Assembly (NCBI GenBank): GCA_002413455.1
Contig: DHXA01000231.1
Span: 1-7,033, forward strand
Length of the DNA: 7,033 bases
Reading direction: 5' to 3'
Source: Rhodanobacter sp. UBA5168
GTDB lineage: Bacteria > Pseudomonadota > Gammaproteobacteria > Xanthomonadales > Rhodanobacteraceae
This document shows, in pieces, positions 6,457 to 7,033 of the stretch (the first letter of the stretch is position 1; the number at the start of each line of letters is the position of its first letter). The notes under the pieces were generated by a model. That model did no database searches, was not told the origin of the DNA, and saw only the letters and a program-made list of their open reading frames with translations. The translations under genes and the position numbers were made by a program.

Positions 6457-7033
6457 GGCTGTGACTTCTCGATCAGGGCGCCCAGCGCCAGTGTGGCCGC
6501 CTGCAGCACCGCGGCCGGCGACTGGCCCGCGTCGATGACCCGGAAACGGTCCGGTTCCAACGCAGCGCGCTCGCGATACGTCGCACGCACGCGCTCGAAG
6601 AATGCATCGGCTTCGACTTCGATCCGATCGGCATCGCCGCGACCGGCTGCGCGAGCGCGTCCGATCGCCACCGGCAGGTCAAGCAGCAACGTCAGGTCGG
6701 GTGTCACGCCGGCACACGCCCAGCGTTCCAGTTCGGCTATGCGCGATGCCGGCTGGCCGCGGCCGCCGCCCTGGTAGGCGTAGCTGGCATCGGCATAGCG
6801 ATCGCACAGCACCCATCGCCCTGCATGCAGCGCCGGTTCGATCACCTCGCGCACCAGTTGCGCACGCGAGGCGAACATCAGCAGCAATTCCGTCTCGGCC
6901 GCCAGCCCACGCTGGGTCGGATCGAGCACGATGGCGCGCACAGCTTCGCCCACGGCGGTGCCACCTGGTTCGCGCGTTTGCACCAGCGCGATGCCGCGCT
7001 GCTCGATGCAGTCGCGCAGGCCGGCCAGCAAGG
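6453..7033 (-). CDS. tmk: Thymidylate kinase (5'-truncated by window edge)
   Basis: Tmk phosphorylates dTMP to dTDP with ATP, an essential step of dTTP synthesis in the cytoplasm. The visible 193 codons or so lack only the N-terminus: the sequence enters at LLAGLRDCIEQRG, just after where the P-loop (GxxGxGKST) should be, so perhaps 15-25 residues are missing. Numbering from that first Leu, the diagnostic motifs are TREPGGT (19-25, substrate binding), CDRYADASYAYQGGGRG (76-92, with the DRY/F motif), DLTLLLDLP (112-120) and an Arg-rich LID region near 125-140 (RARAAGRGDADR). The TTG at 7031 is an internal Leu codon, not a start. The stop overlaps the holB ATG. Neighbours holB and pilZ are its usual companions in gammaproteobacteria, although pilZ is displaced here. 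Confidence 0.96.
   Translation of the reverse strand, partial: LLAGLRDCIEQRGIALVQTREPGGTAVGEAVRAIVLDPTQRGLAAETELLLMFASRAQLVREVIEPALHAGRWVLCDRYADASYAYQGGGRGQPASRIAELERWACAGVTPDLTLLLDLPVAIGRARAAGRGDADRIEVEADAFFERVRATYRERAALEPDRFRVIDAGQSPAAVLQAATLALGALIEKSQP

Noticed and set aside
5719..6777. Plus-strand open frame of 352 codons opposite holB and tmk
   Set aside because: It crosses two well-supported genes on the other strand and shows no recognisable motif.
7029..7031. TTG as the start codon of tmk
   Set aside because: The P-loop must precede this Leu, so the gene continues beyond the right edge.

Overview
The window looks like chromosomal DNA from a GC-rich gammaproteobacterium, most likely of the Xanthomonadales (Rhodanobacter/Dyella/Xanthomonas relatives). 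I infer this from the tmk-holB-pilZ gene set, typical of Pseudomonas and Xanthomonas, a pilus-type PilZ closely resembling the Pseudomonas/Xanthomonas protein, and a NuoA/NuoB pair of proteobacterial type. No database search was possible, so the genus is not claimed. All recognised genes lie on the minus strand and are described in transcription order, right to left.

Right part (7033 to 4562): the 3' part of tmk (thymidylate kinase) overlaps holB (DNA polymerase III delta prime) by an ATGA junction. holB in turn runs into a PIG-L/LmbE-type zinc deacetylase gene with a non-ATG start. The overlaps suggest one translationally coupled transcript.

Middle (4561 to 1063): a 164-base leader rich in inverted repeats precedes a 963-residue GAF-GAF-PAS-GGDEF-EAL protein with both c-di-GMP motifs and the I-site apparently intact. 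After an 89-base gap comes pilZ, the small type IV pilus assembly protein. In the usual gammaproteobacterial arrangement pilZ follows holB directly. Here the deacetylase and the c-di-GMP enzyme sit between them, placing a possible signal source beside a protein of the c-di-GMP/pilus control pathway.

Left part (1062 to 1): a 284-base gene-free stretch holds a convincing extended -10 promoter, three clustered TCGCGA sites at the predicted transcription start, an upstream dyad, and a hairpin flush against the nuoA ribosome-binding site. It drives nuoA and nuoB, the first genes of the respiratory complex I operon; nuoB runs off the left edge. No tRNA, insertion sequence, CRISPR array or prophage gene was seen. 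The window is largely ordinary housekeeping DNA; the points of interest are the inserted c-di-GMP/deacetylase pair and the structured leaders.
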